A stretch of DNA of 64,000 bases from Rallus limicola (Eukaryota > Chordata > Aves > Gruiformes > Rallidae): positions 65,408,229 to 65,472,228 of the forward strand of contig JAKCOZ010000004.1 of NCBI GenBank assembly GCA_022605955.1, given 5' to 3'. Made by a program: the position numbers and the translations under genes. The notes below the pieces were generated by a model. The model did no database searches, had not been told where the DNA came from, and saw only the letters and a program-made list of their open reading frames with translations. Of the stretch, positions 36,948 to 50,566 are shown in pieces; positions within the stretch are counted from its first letter, which is position 1, and each line of letters opens with the position of its first letter.

Positions 36948-39900
36948 CTTTCCCTCTTCTAAAGTTCCATGAGTTAATGTACACTTCCCTTTGGCCATCA
37001 AACATTCATGGAGTTGTCTCTTTTAATATTCTTTACCAGAGACTTTGGAATGTATTAATAAATTATATTCAGCTTTTTTAATCTACTTTTAACTAATTTT
37101 ACAAAGAATTCTAGCATGCCAGAACCAAATAATTTAATCTCATGGAAGTCATGCTGTTATGTCCCTGTCATATTATAGGTTACAGTGTCATGCTTGACTG
37201 AAGTTGTATGTTCATGTGTTTTAATAGATGTATGTGTGTTTTTGTTTTTTAAGACTAAGGGTGGTAGGAGGTAGTTGCATTCTACAGGCATGTGTTTTGA
37301 CAGATGGAGAGAAGCCTTTTATGTTGATTTTTCAACAGTCATCCTCTGCAAGACTTCAAGCTCTTCCTGGCTACTGGGAAATTAAGAGTTGGTGATTCAG
37401 CCTTTAATTTTGATCCATCTGCTCAAACTAATGAGATATCTCATTTGTAGGCTTCACTTTGAATTACCAAATGCAGCTGAAGCTATAACATTTGTCTTAC
37501 GGCACAGTTATCCTCCTCTTTAACTTGAGGAAAGATATAATGATAGATGGTTTGCCCTACTGAGTTTTCTAGGATTTTTGTTGTAAAAACTTTTTATTGT
37601 GACTGAGAAAGTGAGATGTCCCAAAGGTTTCCAGATGCTTTTTTAAGTCAGTGTGCTCTTTTAGTGGAATTACTAACAAGGTAGCTCTTCATTAGGAGGT
37701 CTCTGTGTCAGATTGTACCTCTTAAGATGGCTTTAAGTGAGAAGCTCTTGTGCTGTTAAGCCCACTTTCCTGGGGCTGTCCTTCTGGGCTTGGCATTTGC
37801 TGGTGAAAACTTTGAATTTCTATATTTTTATATTATCTGAAAAGATGTTAGACTCTCTTGGACTGGCTTGCACTTTTGGAGTTTTATTTCCTCCCTCTTC
37901 ATAAACTACAGATTCTTTAAACAAAGGGGAAAAAAACCAACCCAACTGCAATTGTATGCCATTCATCAGAGAATGAGACTCCATGTGCAACTGCAGGTAG
38001 AATATATTTTGCCAGCATTTATCATCTGGAATGCTGTTCCCTTGAAGACTGAGTGAAGGCTCAGTCACCGTAAGTTATCATTTCCTCAAAGTGATTACAG
38101 CTGTCTCTTGTCAGGCAGTCACCAGTAGTGGGGCACACACATTAACACATTGATTCAGCTACAGAGCTGAAAAGTCCTGCAGAAGGGTATTTAATGGTGG
38201 TAAATTCTAGGGAGTAGGCAGCACCTTTCCAAAGTAGCCTGTAGAGAACCTTGTAAGATCAGCAAAGACAGTGACTGAAGACCATGCGTATCAGTATTAT
38301 TTTTATAATTAATTGAAATTTTGCAGTACTGGCATGTTTAGGACAATGCGCTCCCTTATCTTCACAGTGTATGAGGAGGAAAACACCCTTGTCATGCTAC
38401 ACTTTTAGAGAAATAGCATAACATTCATAGGAGTTTGGAGAAATGACAGTATTGATAACGGTTTGGGTGGTTGGGTTTTTCCCCTCTGTAACATACCATA
38501 TGTAAATTTTAACTTTACATTAAATTCCTTCATCTGTAAAATACAGAGCAATGGCACTTGGCCACGGTTCAGTTGCTTAACTTAGTATACTAAGGAATTA
38601 ACTCTTTCTGACTCTGACCATCACTGTTGCAATGTAGGTTCACATCCATTACACCTCCTGCTGTTGCTGACCTTTTGCCTTTTTATTCCACTGTTTGGTT
38701 ATGGATGGAGGATTATATGTTTCCTTCGTTGTCCACATCACCTCTTAAATACTTTTGCTGTTATGAATTTGTCAGAATTTTACTGTTAGCAATCTTGTTG
38801 TTGTTTGTTTTGGTCTTTTGTTTGTTGGTCTGAACATTCTCTCTGGGTCAACAAAAGCAAAAATCTGAAATTACATAAGATTTCTTGGGATATTATTGTT
38901 AATTTCTTGCAGTGTGAAATAGAAGGGGAGTTACTGAAGTTCTTTGAAAGTTTTCTGAGGAAGTACATTCTTAAACTGCACTCATAAAACACTCTTGGTT
39001 CTGCATGTTAGCCAGACTGGTCACCTCTTCTATTTCCTTAACTTTTTCTTTGGATTTTGTTTGTGGAGAGGGGGCTGAGGGTGGGGTTGTTCTCATAACT
39101 GATCCTCTCTGATATTACTTAAACCTTCAAAATACGTCCTATGTTATCCTCACCCTCTGTGTTGTTTCAGCAGGTCTCCCATATTTATTCTCTGCACCTA
39201 ATTTTCTTCTCTGGGTTTTTTCTGCCCTTCAGTACTCTGTTACTCTGCTTGGCTTCAGCCACAGCTATCTAACTTTCAGTCTGGATTCCTTCCTTAACAA
39301 AAGCACTTTGCTCATTTGCCAGTTTGGCTGCTTGTTTTCAATCAAGTTTTCATCTTGGAGTGCCTTTGGCATTCTGTCTTTGGAAACCTTTTTTCCTTCC
39401 AATTAATGCCTTTTGCTTTCCTACTGCTTTTGAGTGTAACTGAGATATTGTCTGCTTTAACTTTTCATCCACTAGCTCTGGTACTCACTAAAACTCCTTG
39501 AAGCTCAAGTTCTCACTGAGTTTGGTATTTTTAGTTCATAGCAAAAACTGAATGTTCAGTGGAATTTCTGAAATCTTTCTGTGGTTCTCATTGCCTTTGC
39601 TGTCTGAGAAGGCATTGAGGTTCAAGATGTCAGTACTGAAATACTGAGGAGGAATCAGAGCTTCACAGGAAGTGGTTTCAATATACAAGAAAGAGGTTTT
39701 GAAGTACCTTGTTAGTTGCTGAGCTTTTGCTCTTCTCAGTTGAACTAATTTCTTAGGTTTAGCTGGCTGATTCTCTCTCGACATTTTGCTTTTGCAGTGT
39801 TGTCCCAACTCCATCTGATATACCTATGACAAGCTTTACCTTTCATCTTTTAAAATTAAATTTTGAATTTTTTTTTTAATGTGCAGAACGCAGCCATGTA

Positions 39901-40761
39901 CACTTGCTAAATTTTTCATCAGTGTATGCACTGGGTGGTAAGTGAAGTTTTCTGTAAATCAAGCTTGCTTTATTAATTAGAATTTATCTACTTAATTACA
40001 ATTTTAATCTATACCATTGTTCTGCATTTACTTCATTAGAAGTAATATTCAGGTGCTTGGGGTTTTTTAATAAAATATTGGAATAACTTCTAGGTATCAT
40101 CTTGCAAAAATTTTTAATACTTTTTCAAGTCAGAATTTTTATGTCAAGTCAGAAACAGATTACACTTGAATTTATATAGTCAAAACTGGTTCTGTGCTAT
40201 GTATTGTACATAAAACATTTGCTTTGTCGGTAATTGTTCTTTATTTACAATAATTGACTTGAACTTTGCAGTACTGAGAAGTGTCATCTTGTTTTTCTTA
40301 CAATGTTATCTTCAACCAAAAAAGAAACACTGGGTAGTTATTTTAAATCTATTATATTAAATTGTCAGAAGTGAATTTGACAGGTATTAATTTCATCTGT
40401 AAAAATGATGGATTAAATATCTTCATTATCACTTTTCCAGCAGTTACTTGGTTGCAGAAGCCATGTGGAGATAAAAGTGTAATAAGCTTAGTTACTGCAA
40501 CTGTTGACAATGCTTTTATAGCTGTGTCATAAGATAAGATTTAATAAAACAGTATTTTCTTCAGAGTCTCTCTGGAACTCAGTACCTTGAGAATTAAGCT
40601 TGTCCTGGTATTATTTTTTTGGGGGTGAAATCGTGTTTATAGCACACTTTGAAGAAATAACTCTGAAAAGTTGGTAGATTTTTCTGGACTTCTATCTTAT
40701 AGACTGAAGAGTTTATTTCAGTCTCAGTTTCTGTAACTATCTATACACGCTGCTTCTGTAT

Positions 40762-41029
40762 AGATATGAAGGATGAGGGGGAATGGTTTTATGTAGGAAG
40801 GGGATAGATTTAGATTGGATATGAGGAAGAAATTCTTCACTACCAGAGTGGTGAGACACTGGAACAGGTTGCCCATGGACTGGTGGCTGTCCCCTCCCTT
40901 GAGGGATTCAGGGCCGGATTGGATGGTGCCTTGAGCAGCTTGGTCAAGTGAGAGGCCCCTGCCCATGGCAGGGGTGTTGGGACTTGATGGTCTTCCAACC
41001 CAAACCGTTCTATGATTCTGTGATTCTAC
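40762..41029 (+). mobile_element. CR1 LINE 3' end fragment
   Basis: A 5'-truncated CR1. It begins near AGGATGAGGGGGAATGG, reads GGATATGAGGAAGAAATTC and ACTGGAACAGGTTGCCCATGG, then the 3' UTR, and ends in TTCTATGATTCTGTGATTC. Only the last ORF2 residues and the UTR survive. Confidence 0.9.
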
Positions 41030-43555
41030 TTCACCTGTTGTGACTTATTTACTTAGACATGTATACATATTGCTTCTATATTTATATATGTGTATATTTG
41101 TAGGTATATAAAAATACATAAATAACACAAGGTAAAGTTGTCTGGCAGGATAGCTGAATTATGGCTGATATTTTAGTTGTCATTTCTGTGTCAGCTGATT
41201 AGGTTAAGACTTGAATAATTTGGACAGTTTTCTGTAGAATTTTTTTTCACAATTTTTTTTGCAATTAGGGACCGTTTGTATGTATAGTTTATTTAACAGA
41301 ATCACAAAGTCAGCTATGTTGCACTGTTTTTATGTTCTGCATCCTTATCATTTATTTATGCACCTCATTTCTACAATTACTGCCTTTTGCAATTTTAAGG
41401 ATATAATACTTAATATAAACTTTTGCACTAATAAATGAAACTTTGTGTCTTTAATTAAAACACTATATTGATATGCTGCATAGAAGATAATCTTAAAAAA
41501 TGTTATATACCAGATGTTTCATGTTATTGTAAAATGAGACATATGTACTATTTTCCTCTATATTTTCTGGTCAAATCTGGTTTTTTTTTTTAACATTTAC
41601 TACCTTATCAGCTGCATATATGGAGAGCTGAGGAAATTGCTGGAAATGGATGTCATAACTAATGTATATAATAATCCATTATTATTCAATTAGGTAGCCT
41701 TCTAAATGTTCCTGTGCTATATTTCTGTGTCTTATGTTAATTTTTGCATATATTTTGTGTTTCTGTAGTAGCTTCTCTGTGTATGTTCACGATGAATTTA
41801 TGTAGACCAGAGGCAGAAATGCAATTTCTTTCCATTATTTATGAGTTCACAAGGTATTCAGTTCACACCTGTAGTCTTGCACATCTACACAATAATGTCA
41901 GTACTAGTAATACAGTTTAAGGTAGCAAATGCTACTATTTAGATTTCTTATTCTTCCTATATTATGAATGTACACCAAATAATTAAAAGAAAAAAATCAA
42001 GGTTAATTCCAAATGAGTAACTTTTTATAGCCTAAAGTTATATTTAAATACAATAATAAATAGTTACATCTTGAGCCAGTTGGCCTTTTCTAGATGATCT
42101 AAGTGTTAAATTACAGGTGTACAGCTTACACTCTGGTAAAGGCAACTTGACCATTCTTGCAGACTAATGTGATGAGTTTTACTGACTCTTTGTTAAAAGC
42201 TGTTTTTCAAATGGGACTGAAGACCATCAGTGGTCTGAAAGACTCTGGGAAGTTAAGTCTGTGGAAGCCTGTCAGCTTTACATTGTTCTTCAGTAAGAAT
42301 TCAAGGGCAAGGATAAATGACACTCCAGAAGATATGTTGAGGATTGTCAGTGGTCTTGTTCCATAGCCCTGAAAGAAAAGGATCAGTGTAGTTTGTTTAA
42401 CATAATAGATAGTATCAACTAATAAAATTCCTGATTATTGGAGAAAAAATAGTATAATGAATTTTCTAATCACAAGAAGAGATACTGTAGACATGACATC
42501 TCTCTTATTCTGGAATGATATTTGTCAAAAATGTAATTTACGATAATGTAGAAACCTATTTTATTGTACAAAGTCAAAATATTTAATGCCAGGACAGGAC
42601 AAAGGGAAATTCCTGGAACAAATTATTATATGATATTGTTTTTCTAAAAAAAAATGATGCAGTGAAAAGCTGCTTATAGTTCTGAATAATAACTGCCGTT
42701 CAAGTCCATTGGCATCTGCAAAATGCAATTGTTAACTGCCTAATGACATATATTTGCATAGTAATAGACTAGCTAGTCCTGCTTAATTTTCTATACAAGA
42801 ATAGATATTGCTATTTATGTTCCTATCCTGACAATTAAAATTCAGAATAATTTATACTACCTGTAGGAGTCAGTAAAGTATTGTTTGTTTGTGTTCTTGA
42901 ATAATTTGTCCTCTAATTTTTACTCCATTTCGGCGCATTTTGTCATATACTTGGTTAATGCTACAAATTGAAGATATCATACCGTTCTGAAAGAGGTTTC
43001 CTTTAGTGTTCAGATTCTATATTTAAGCATTGATTCCATAAATGAGCATTTATTTTATAGGCCATCTAGTATAATTCAAAATACAATAAAACAAGATCAC
43101 AAATACAAGTGCTTGCAATTTTTTAAGCCATTAATAATTTAGAACTTCCTAGTGTAAATTAAATCAGACAAACCAATCACAATACATTGGTGAAAAATGT
43201 GTGTAAATGTTACACAGTTATAAAAGAAGAAACATAAAGTTTCTTTATGGGTAAATGCTTTTTACACAGAAGCATCCTCCCATTAGTGGTGATGCATAAA
43301 ATCTGACTGTTCTTTGGAATATAGGTTTGATATCATCTTTTGCTTATTTATTTTAATGCTACAGCCTTAATACCAAACTTGTGGGTCCAGAACTGTTTTG
43401 TCCATAGCTTGAATGGAAACGACACCAAACTCTTCTATCTTTAATTTTGCATAACTGCAGAAGATACAATGTCATGCTTTACAGGAGCAAAACTGAGTGC
43501 CTCTCTGAAATGCCTGTGCCCTAATACATGCATGTGGAAGAAATGGAGAAATTAG

Positions 43556-43965
43556 GAGTCCGGGTGTGATGTGATAGCTCACGTGACTGTTGCAGTGGGG
43601 TGGAAACAGGCTCTTGAGCAAGGTCAGGCCAGGGTGGCAAGAGATTTAATTGTATGTGAGAGTACAGCAGGGATACCTGGAGCTCTGTCTGTGGCTGGAC
43701 TATGACCCCAACTGACTATGACCCCAATTGAGAATCTAAGAGGAGGATTAGCCAGCAGCCATGAGCAACACTGTTCAGGTGTGCTACAGACCCACTGATC
43801 AGGAATATAGTAAATGAGGCAGCTAGAAGCCTTAGGTTCACTGTCCATGATGTTTCTGGAGACTTTAACACCCCAATACCTGTTGGAGGGACAATACATC
43901 AGGGCAGAAGTTATCCAGGAAGTTTCTGGAGTGCATTGATGAAATTATAGGACAGATATCCTCAA
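43556..43965 (+). mobile_element. CR1 ORF2 endonuclease fragment lacking its 3' end
   Basis: It reads through decayed ORF2 endonuclease sequence: GGAGCTCTGTCTGTGGCTGG, VCYRP at about 43780-43795, and SGDFN at 43855-43869. The last corresponds to the GDFN motif of the APE-type endonuclease. It ends shortly after TTCTGGAGTGCATTGATGA. It contains a 16-bp tandem duplication (43698-43729). The RT and 3' end are missing. Confidence 0.8.
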
Positions 43966-46900
43966 AAAGTACTGTTATCACAGACAGATAAATGAGCAAG
44001 TGCATAATATGTCCATAAACTAAATAGGAGTTATTACCCTGAAAAGCTGATATATTCAGGTAGAAATATAATTAGATAAATAGTTGTGTTAAATAGATTT
44101 TTCTTTTTAACATTAGCTGTCCTCTAAAGAAGGGTTTTTTTCAAAAATCCTAGGTTTTGTGTAAACAGCGATGATCAGAAGTAATTTATTTTAATGAATA
44201 ATTAAATCAAAACTTAGAGCGATTAATGGTAATCTGCCATGAGTTTAAAATATATTACATTACAGTACTGATTAACTGATGTAGCATTATAGATTTCTTT
44301 GTTGTTGTTATTAGCTAATATTTTCTGTTAAAATACTGCATGGTATTGTGTAGCTTTGTTGTTCAGCAGAGTTTGCTGAATGTTTCTCTTGAATGAACAA
44401 ATGTTTTACTCATGACTCTTGCTGGGGTTTGGATTTTTGCATTTTTGACCCCTCAAGCTTGGTTAAAAATTCAGCTATTCTAAGAAGGGAGAGAAATCAT
44501 GAATAAAGTTAAGTCTTTGAAGAAGGTTGGCGTGGGGTGGGGTGTGGCGTGGGGGGGAGCCCAGGGGGCATATGGAGGGAAGTGTGTTAAAGCCGCCCTT
44601 ACAGCCCCCTCCTTCTCCACCAGAACCTTGCCATGTAAAACCACAACAAAAAAATTAAAATTCTTTTGTTGCCTTAGTGACACAGCCCATCTATTTTTTT
44701 CCATTGCCGTGGTGGTGTTTAATATGTGAGAAGACTTCAATCTGCAAATACAAAAATCTGCTAACATAAAAGCAAGATGTCTACATTAAACTGTTTAAGC
44801 TTTTGTATAGGTCACTTTATTTAAAAAAGATCTTATTTTTTATACTAGCTGCTCTTTTTTACTAGTTTTGAATAGTGATCTTTGTAAGTTATTTTGATAT
44901 TAGTAAGAGAAAGGGGAAGTCACATTTATACACTCATACTATCAGGTAGAACCAGTAATGAAGGCATTCTCATTTTGCAGTGAGTATTTTTGATCAAGAG
45001 CTATTAGTGAGCTGTGTGCGTTTTTTTCATTTATATTTTGCATGGAATATACTCTTAATTCTGTAATAGTAGGCACTGAAATTTTTAACTGTATCTGGTC
45101 AGTTGGGGAGAAATCACAACACAATGGAGAAACAATTTTATTATTTAGAATGAGGCTAGACATTAGTGAGTTGACTTGATCTAGGAGATGTACTGAGCTG
45201 CAAGGGATGATGTTTTTAACATAAATAGGTGCAGTTAGTGCTCCTTGGGGAGAAGTGTTGAAAGCTCATTAGAAACTGAGTTTTGTAAAATAGTTGGAGG
45301 AGGTTTCATGCTGACTTTAAGGGAGAAAACAGTTGATCTGAGAAAATAGATTGATCTGTTGATTCCTATCCTTATCAGTGGAAGTAATACCCAGGTCAAG
45401 AACTGGAAACCACATAAAAGAGCATGTTATAATGATTAACTGGGTGATGCCAAACAATGCCTTTAAGCTAAAATAACATATATATACTTGTTTCTGAACT
45501 ACATAATTACTATCAACATGGATTAAATTAAATCAGTCTTTTACCTTAATTTTTTTGAAAGATGTGATGCAGAGTGGGTGGCAAAACCTAGGACTCCTGT
45601 CCTCAAGGAGAGGGTTAAATAAAACTGCTGAACTCAAGCATTCACATAATCAGCACTCTAATAACAAGATGGAAAGATACCTGAAAGAGTCAGTGTGTTT
45701 CCCAGGAAAGATTTTGGAGTTGTCATAGAGAATGTTAGTTTGAAAGACACTTTTTTTTTTTTCCAGTAGCAAAAGTTTGCACAAGCATCTTTACTGTCCA
45801 AGACAGAAGAAAGGTGTTTCGAGGGATTTCAAGAACCTGATTTTCATGAATGATTTAAACACTTTTGTTATGTGTCTGTGTGGTGTGCTTTTTCTTGAAG
45901 TGAAAATAGGAGTTCTACTATCCTCTAGTTATGCATCTGTGATAAAAGAAATGTACAGGTTCTCGTAGGTATATTCAGTAATAGCATACTTTTTAGTGCT
46001 TTGGTGTGATGCACTAACTTTCGGAAAGATTGCGACCTGAAATATGCAATACTTGGGGAATGTAAGCAATTCCTGTTATGAATTTTAAATGAAGTCTTTG
46101 GTGAAAATGTTTGATTTGTTTCATACTTTAGGAAAATTCTGGGGAGGTACCCTAGCTAGAGACATTTGCTTTCTCCTTTTTTGTATATTTTTTATCATTT
46201 AGAAGCTTTGGTTTCAGGAGAGCAGCAGCAGACGCTTTCAGTGCTAGGGCTATATACACCAGAGTTAGCTTTGAACTGCAGAGTACAGATCTAATTACAC
46301 AGCTTGTAGCTGTGGAACCACTTCTCTGTATTCTAAATTACTTTTCCTTACTTATTTGCATAATGTAATGCGCAGAGATTTTGCCACTGAAATATAATAT
46401 TCTCTGACACAGGACAGACTAAATTAACCCTCTTAAGACTATATTGCTGTCTCACAATGTATTCAGTAGATGCCTACCGACTTCATTGGGGAAAAAACAT
46501 TGAAGGAAGGTGTTATGTGTCAATTTTTAGCTAGTGCTGGTTCTTTACAAACATTTGCTGATGTACAGAGATTGAAAGTGAACATTAACCTTAAGATTGA
46601 GCACCTCTAATCTGCTAATAAAGCATTCTATTTTATTTATTTATTTTTTATCAGACTTGGTGTCTGTGTGCTTCTCATTGAAAAGTTCTTTTTATTGTCA
46701 GCAATTTGTGCAATCAGTTTAAATTTAAAAATTTTGTCAGGTGTTTATGTGTGATGAAGAAATACATAAAATTCAGTGAATTCAAATGTGCATAATTAGT
46801 TTGAAAACAGTGGGAGGTAAATTTCCTAAAGAAAACATCTGAAAATTAGGTATCTTTCTAGAAGAACTGTAGAAACAGTCCTGGGTAGAAGAATGCTCTA

Positions 46901-48402
46901 CAATGTATGTTTCTTAGTTATTATTTACATAATAAGGTCTTACGTCTTTCTGAATGATTACTGTGATGTCAGTCATTGTCTTCATATAAAAAAGCCATAT
47001 AAAAAGTGAGAGACTATCAGTGTTTTTCTATATGCAATGCAAAGTCCAATCCATCTTAAACTGAGTGCATCCTAGTACCAAAGTTCCAGCATTGATTCTG
47101 AGCTATAGTAGGCAGTGATAAGAAAGGAACACTTTAGTTGTGTTCAGGTAAAAGGCTCCAACTCTTTTTCCAACACTGCGGACATTCTCAGCAGTATTTA
47201 AAAAAAAGTGTGCAAATGTTTCTCATAAACATTTTGATTAGTGGTTTCATGGCTTTTGAATGCTCTACCAGTGATTCTCCTCTTAAAGTGCTAATATTCT
47301 GGTGGGCTTCTAACTGTGAGCATTGCACAGTAGTTCTTTTTGCCCTTCTTTTCTTCCTTTCCAGTACCCCAGAGTGTATAGTTTTATTCAATTTTTTCTG
47401 GAAATCTAAAATGAGTTTATTTTATGGTCTTATTTCTTAAGGAATTTTATTCTTTTCTATTACCTCTCATAGCTGTGCTTTTAATATCTGGATTTCTTGA
47501 GCTCTTATGTATCTTATATAGTATCTCAAGTCTTTACAACTGTAACATCTTCTAGTGCTACATAATACTTCTTGTCATTTTTGGATTAATCCTCAAGTCT
47601 GTCACCAATAAAAAAAACAGACTCTTTTGCAAAGGATTCAGATTCTTTTCTAATGAGACAAACTGATTATAGAGTAATGTGTTTTAAAGTATGTTAATTG
47701 ACAAGAAAGTATTGGAAAAATAATGCTAGGTAGTCATTCTAGAAATGTTCTACATTTACACATTTGTATAATATTCTGTAGCACAATGTCAGCTATTACA
47801 TTTTATTTTCCTACATAGGTTCATGTTAAGTTGAGTTTCTAATATTTCTGTATGACTAGTAAAAATTAGATGTGAATGTCACAGCTTCACCCCCGAGTGT
47901 ACTGCTTTTAGCACAGTTTCATCTGCTTTCAAGGTGAGGTAGTATTAAGGGCAGGAAAGAAACGTGAAAAATTCTAACTCTTCAAAATAACATTTCCTTA
48001 TCTTTTTGGTGTTGCTTATAATTTTGCTTTTATATATATGTCGTAGTCTTAGGAGGAGCAGGACATCATAGTGGCAGTTGACTTCAGAGTGTCAGCTCCT
48101 AAAGGTTCTGCCTGATTATGACTGGAACTAAGAGGAATTTTCCTCACACTTACTATTTCAGGAATCAGCTCTATTACAAGCACTGCAGTTGATTTGATTG
48201 AGGACGATTCATCAATTAAGGGCCTATTTTCTGCTTTCATCTTTTCTGTGATTAGTACTCTGTGTTCTACTCTGTGTAACTCTGGTGACTTACAGTTCTT
48301 ACAGTTTTACCTGTTCTCACTTCCCATACAGGTTTTTACTACGGGTTTACTATAGGTTGTTTTGGGTTTGGGTTTCTTAGGACACTGAAGCATTACACCC
48401 AA

Positions 48403-48426
48403 TTTTTTTTTTTTTTTTTTTTTTTT
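48403..48426. repeat. Poly-T run (24 nt)
   Basis: Uninterrupted T run shortly before the LTR fragment at 48494. On the minus strand it is poly-A, but no retroposed body is visible beside it. Confidence 0.9.
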
Positions 48427-48493
48427 ACTCTACCTTGACTAGTTTTAAGTTACTTCCTAATGTGATTCTTTCTTTGTATCTTGTTTAAATGAC

Positions 48494-48600
48494 TGTCGTG
48501 GTTTTGCTCCTGTTGACAGCTAAGCAGCACACAACTGCTTGCTCACTCCCTACCAGCAGGATACGGGAGAGAATTGGAAGAGTGAAAGTGAGAAGACTCA
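48494..48600 (-). mobile_element. LTR fragment, family A
   Basis: About 107 bp beginning TGTCGTGGTTTTGCTCC, then GACAGCTAAGCAGCACAC and GGAGAGAATTGGAAGAGTG. It matches the first ~110 bp (plus-strand view) of the family A LTRs at 34980 and 60384. The similarity stops near 48600, so it is a remnant of one LTR end. Confidence 0.65.
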
Positions 48601-50431
48601 TTATTTCACTCCAGTGTGCAATGCTGTATTTCCTCAATTTCTCAACTTTCAAAATTTAGCTATTTTCACAAGATAAAATTTTAATCTATTCAACAAAGAA
48701 TCAAGTTTTGCTATGACTCCATTTAAAAAGAAAACAAACTAGTGAACAGTAAAATCAATTTGATTTTAAAAGTGAATCTTTTTTAAGTCAAAACTTTTGA
48801 CAGAGTTTGAGAATTCACTGAAGACATAGTACATCTATTAAGGAAAGGAAGCTGCTGTTTTGTGTGGGTTTTTTATTTTTATTGAGGTTTTCTATGGAAA
48901 AAAATAACAAAAGGTTAAAAAAGTAAACTTTAAGCAATTAATGAAGACAGAAGATACATACACTGTAGTTTGTGTTGTCTTCTTGAAGAATTTTTTTAAA
49001 GATTTTGCCAATATTCTGGGTTTTCAGTTAGAGAAAATTGTTATGTTCCTTTGATATGTATCCGAGAATATTTCTAATCAGGTGAAAGCTAATAATTCTA
49101 GGAGTGACAATGTCACTAAATTGATGATGAAAAGATGTATTGAGTAAGCTAAAATATGTAATGGGTGATTGCTCCCAGTAAGCAAATAATTATGCAAATG
49201 TTGTTTCTCTTTTTATCTCTTCTCTGTATTGTCACCTGAATTAATTTTCTCTTTTTAATTGTGAACTTAGGTAAAATATAAATTTGACTACTTCTAAAAT
49301 TATTTTTGCATTTTACATATAAAATCAAATTACTAATTTCCAAATTAAGAACAGAGGCAATAGTTTGTTTAATTATACCCTAGCTACTGCTACTTCATTA
49401 ACAGCATTTAATTTAAAGTAATTCAGTTGTACACTGCAGGTTGATCCAAGGATGATGCTGTCAAAAGGCCAAAATTAAACCTGTAGTTCTCTGGAATTTG
49501 ATGTACCAGTCTAAAAATTCAATTGAAACTCCATGATTGCAAAACAGTGTTTGCCATTTACTTGAGAAGCAAGCACTCAAACTTTTCCATATATGAGTTT
49601 TAAGAACACAGAAGTTGTCATACTTGATAAAACTGAAGGGCTGTCCAACCAGTACAAAGTACTTAGGGACAATATACAGTGCTTTCCATGGTGTACCTTT
49701 TCCAGGCATTCAAAACTGTTACTACACTGGAATTAAATAGTATTTAATCACTTTTCCCTTTCTATACCAATCAGTAGGCTTACTCTCATGATTCTTCTTA
49801 AAAGGGCCTTGCGGTGAATCTTCATTTAAATCAGTTTAAATTGTTCTGTATACACATCTAAAGGGATAAGTATTAATGTCTCATTGCTGTCTCTTGGCTC
49901 AGATACCATATGTGATGGTTTTAAGTATAATCAAGTCACAGTGGGGTTGGGTGGATGATACCCCACTGTATTTCCAAAGCCTATTGCAGACAGGTACAAA
50001 TAATTTTTATTACCATTCAACTCTTAGATGGTATTTTCAGAGAAATGTGTTTCTAGTTAAGGTATCTTACCAAGTGATAATATGTGGTTTAAAACCCATA
50101 AACACATCTGTTAGTTTAAAATTCATATCCCCATACATATTTTGCATTTGTTGGTGCCTAATTTCATTGTTCTTTTTGATTGTCCAGTGGTTTGTGAGTG
50201 CAGTATCCTCCTGAGGTTCTTTATAGCCAGTTTTTATTTCAGCTATCTCCAATAGAGTCATACCATCAGAAAACTTATCACCTCACTAATTTCTAAATCA
50301 GCATTAGTTTTCATTAAAAAAACCACCCTATTTTATTGTTCCCACTGGGAATATTTCATAATTGAAGTATTATTATTGTTTGATAAAAACTTTTGTTATT
50401 TCACATCACCCCTGTTTCTTTCTATCTTAAG

Positions 50432-50566
50432 GTGATGGTGTTTGTTCATGCTAGAAATGCCACAGTACGAACTGCTATGGGTCTTCGGGAAAAAGCAAAA
50501 AACAATGGTCACATTTGTCACTTCTTGTCACCCCAAGGATCGGATTATGGACAAGCTGAAAAACAG
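50432..50566 (+). CDS. ASCC3: ASCC3 internal exon starting RecA2 (motif IV)
   Basis: This 135-nt, 45-codon, phase-0 exon begins VMVFVHARNATVRTAM, the first strand of RecA2 with motif IV (VFVHARNAT), which helps bind nucleic acid. It continues to GSDYGQAEKQ. Approximate human residues are 719-763. The acceptor follows a long pyrimidine tract ending CTATCTTAAG (AG at 50430-50431); the donor is a strong CAG/GTAAGTG. The N-terminal half is essentially invariant. The C-terminal half (GLREKAKNNGHICHFLSPQ) differs at many positions from the human sequence as I recall it, including SLIERAKNCGHI at its start. The next expected exon, containing a HHAGM motif, was not found before the window end, so at least 13.4 kb of intron follows. 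Confidence 0.95.

Larger units (their letters stand above)
33985..50431 (+). other. ASCC3: ASCC3 16.4-kb intron between linker and RecA2 exons
   Basis: A GT-AG intron holding one complete solo LTR, an LTR fragment, two CR1 pieces, a short tandem duplication and homopolymers, all listed separately. The rest (33985-34979, 35472-40760, 41030-43555, 43966-48493 and 48601-50431) is AT-rich unique sequence with only short open frames that show no family resemblance. G-rich runs occur near 36611-36627 and 44530-44560. Confidence 0.85.
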
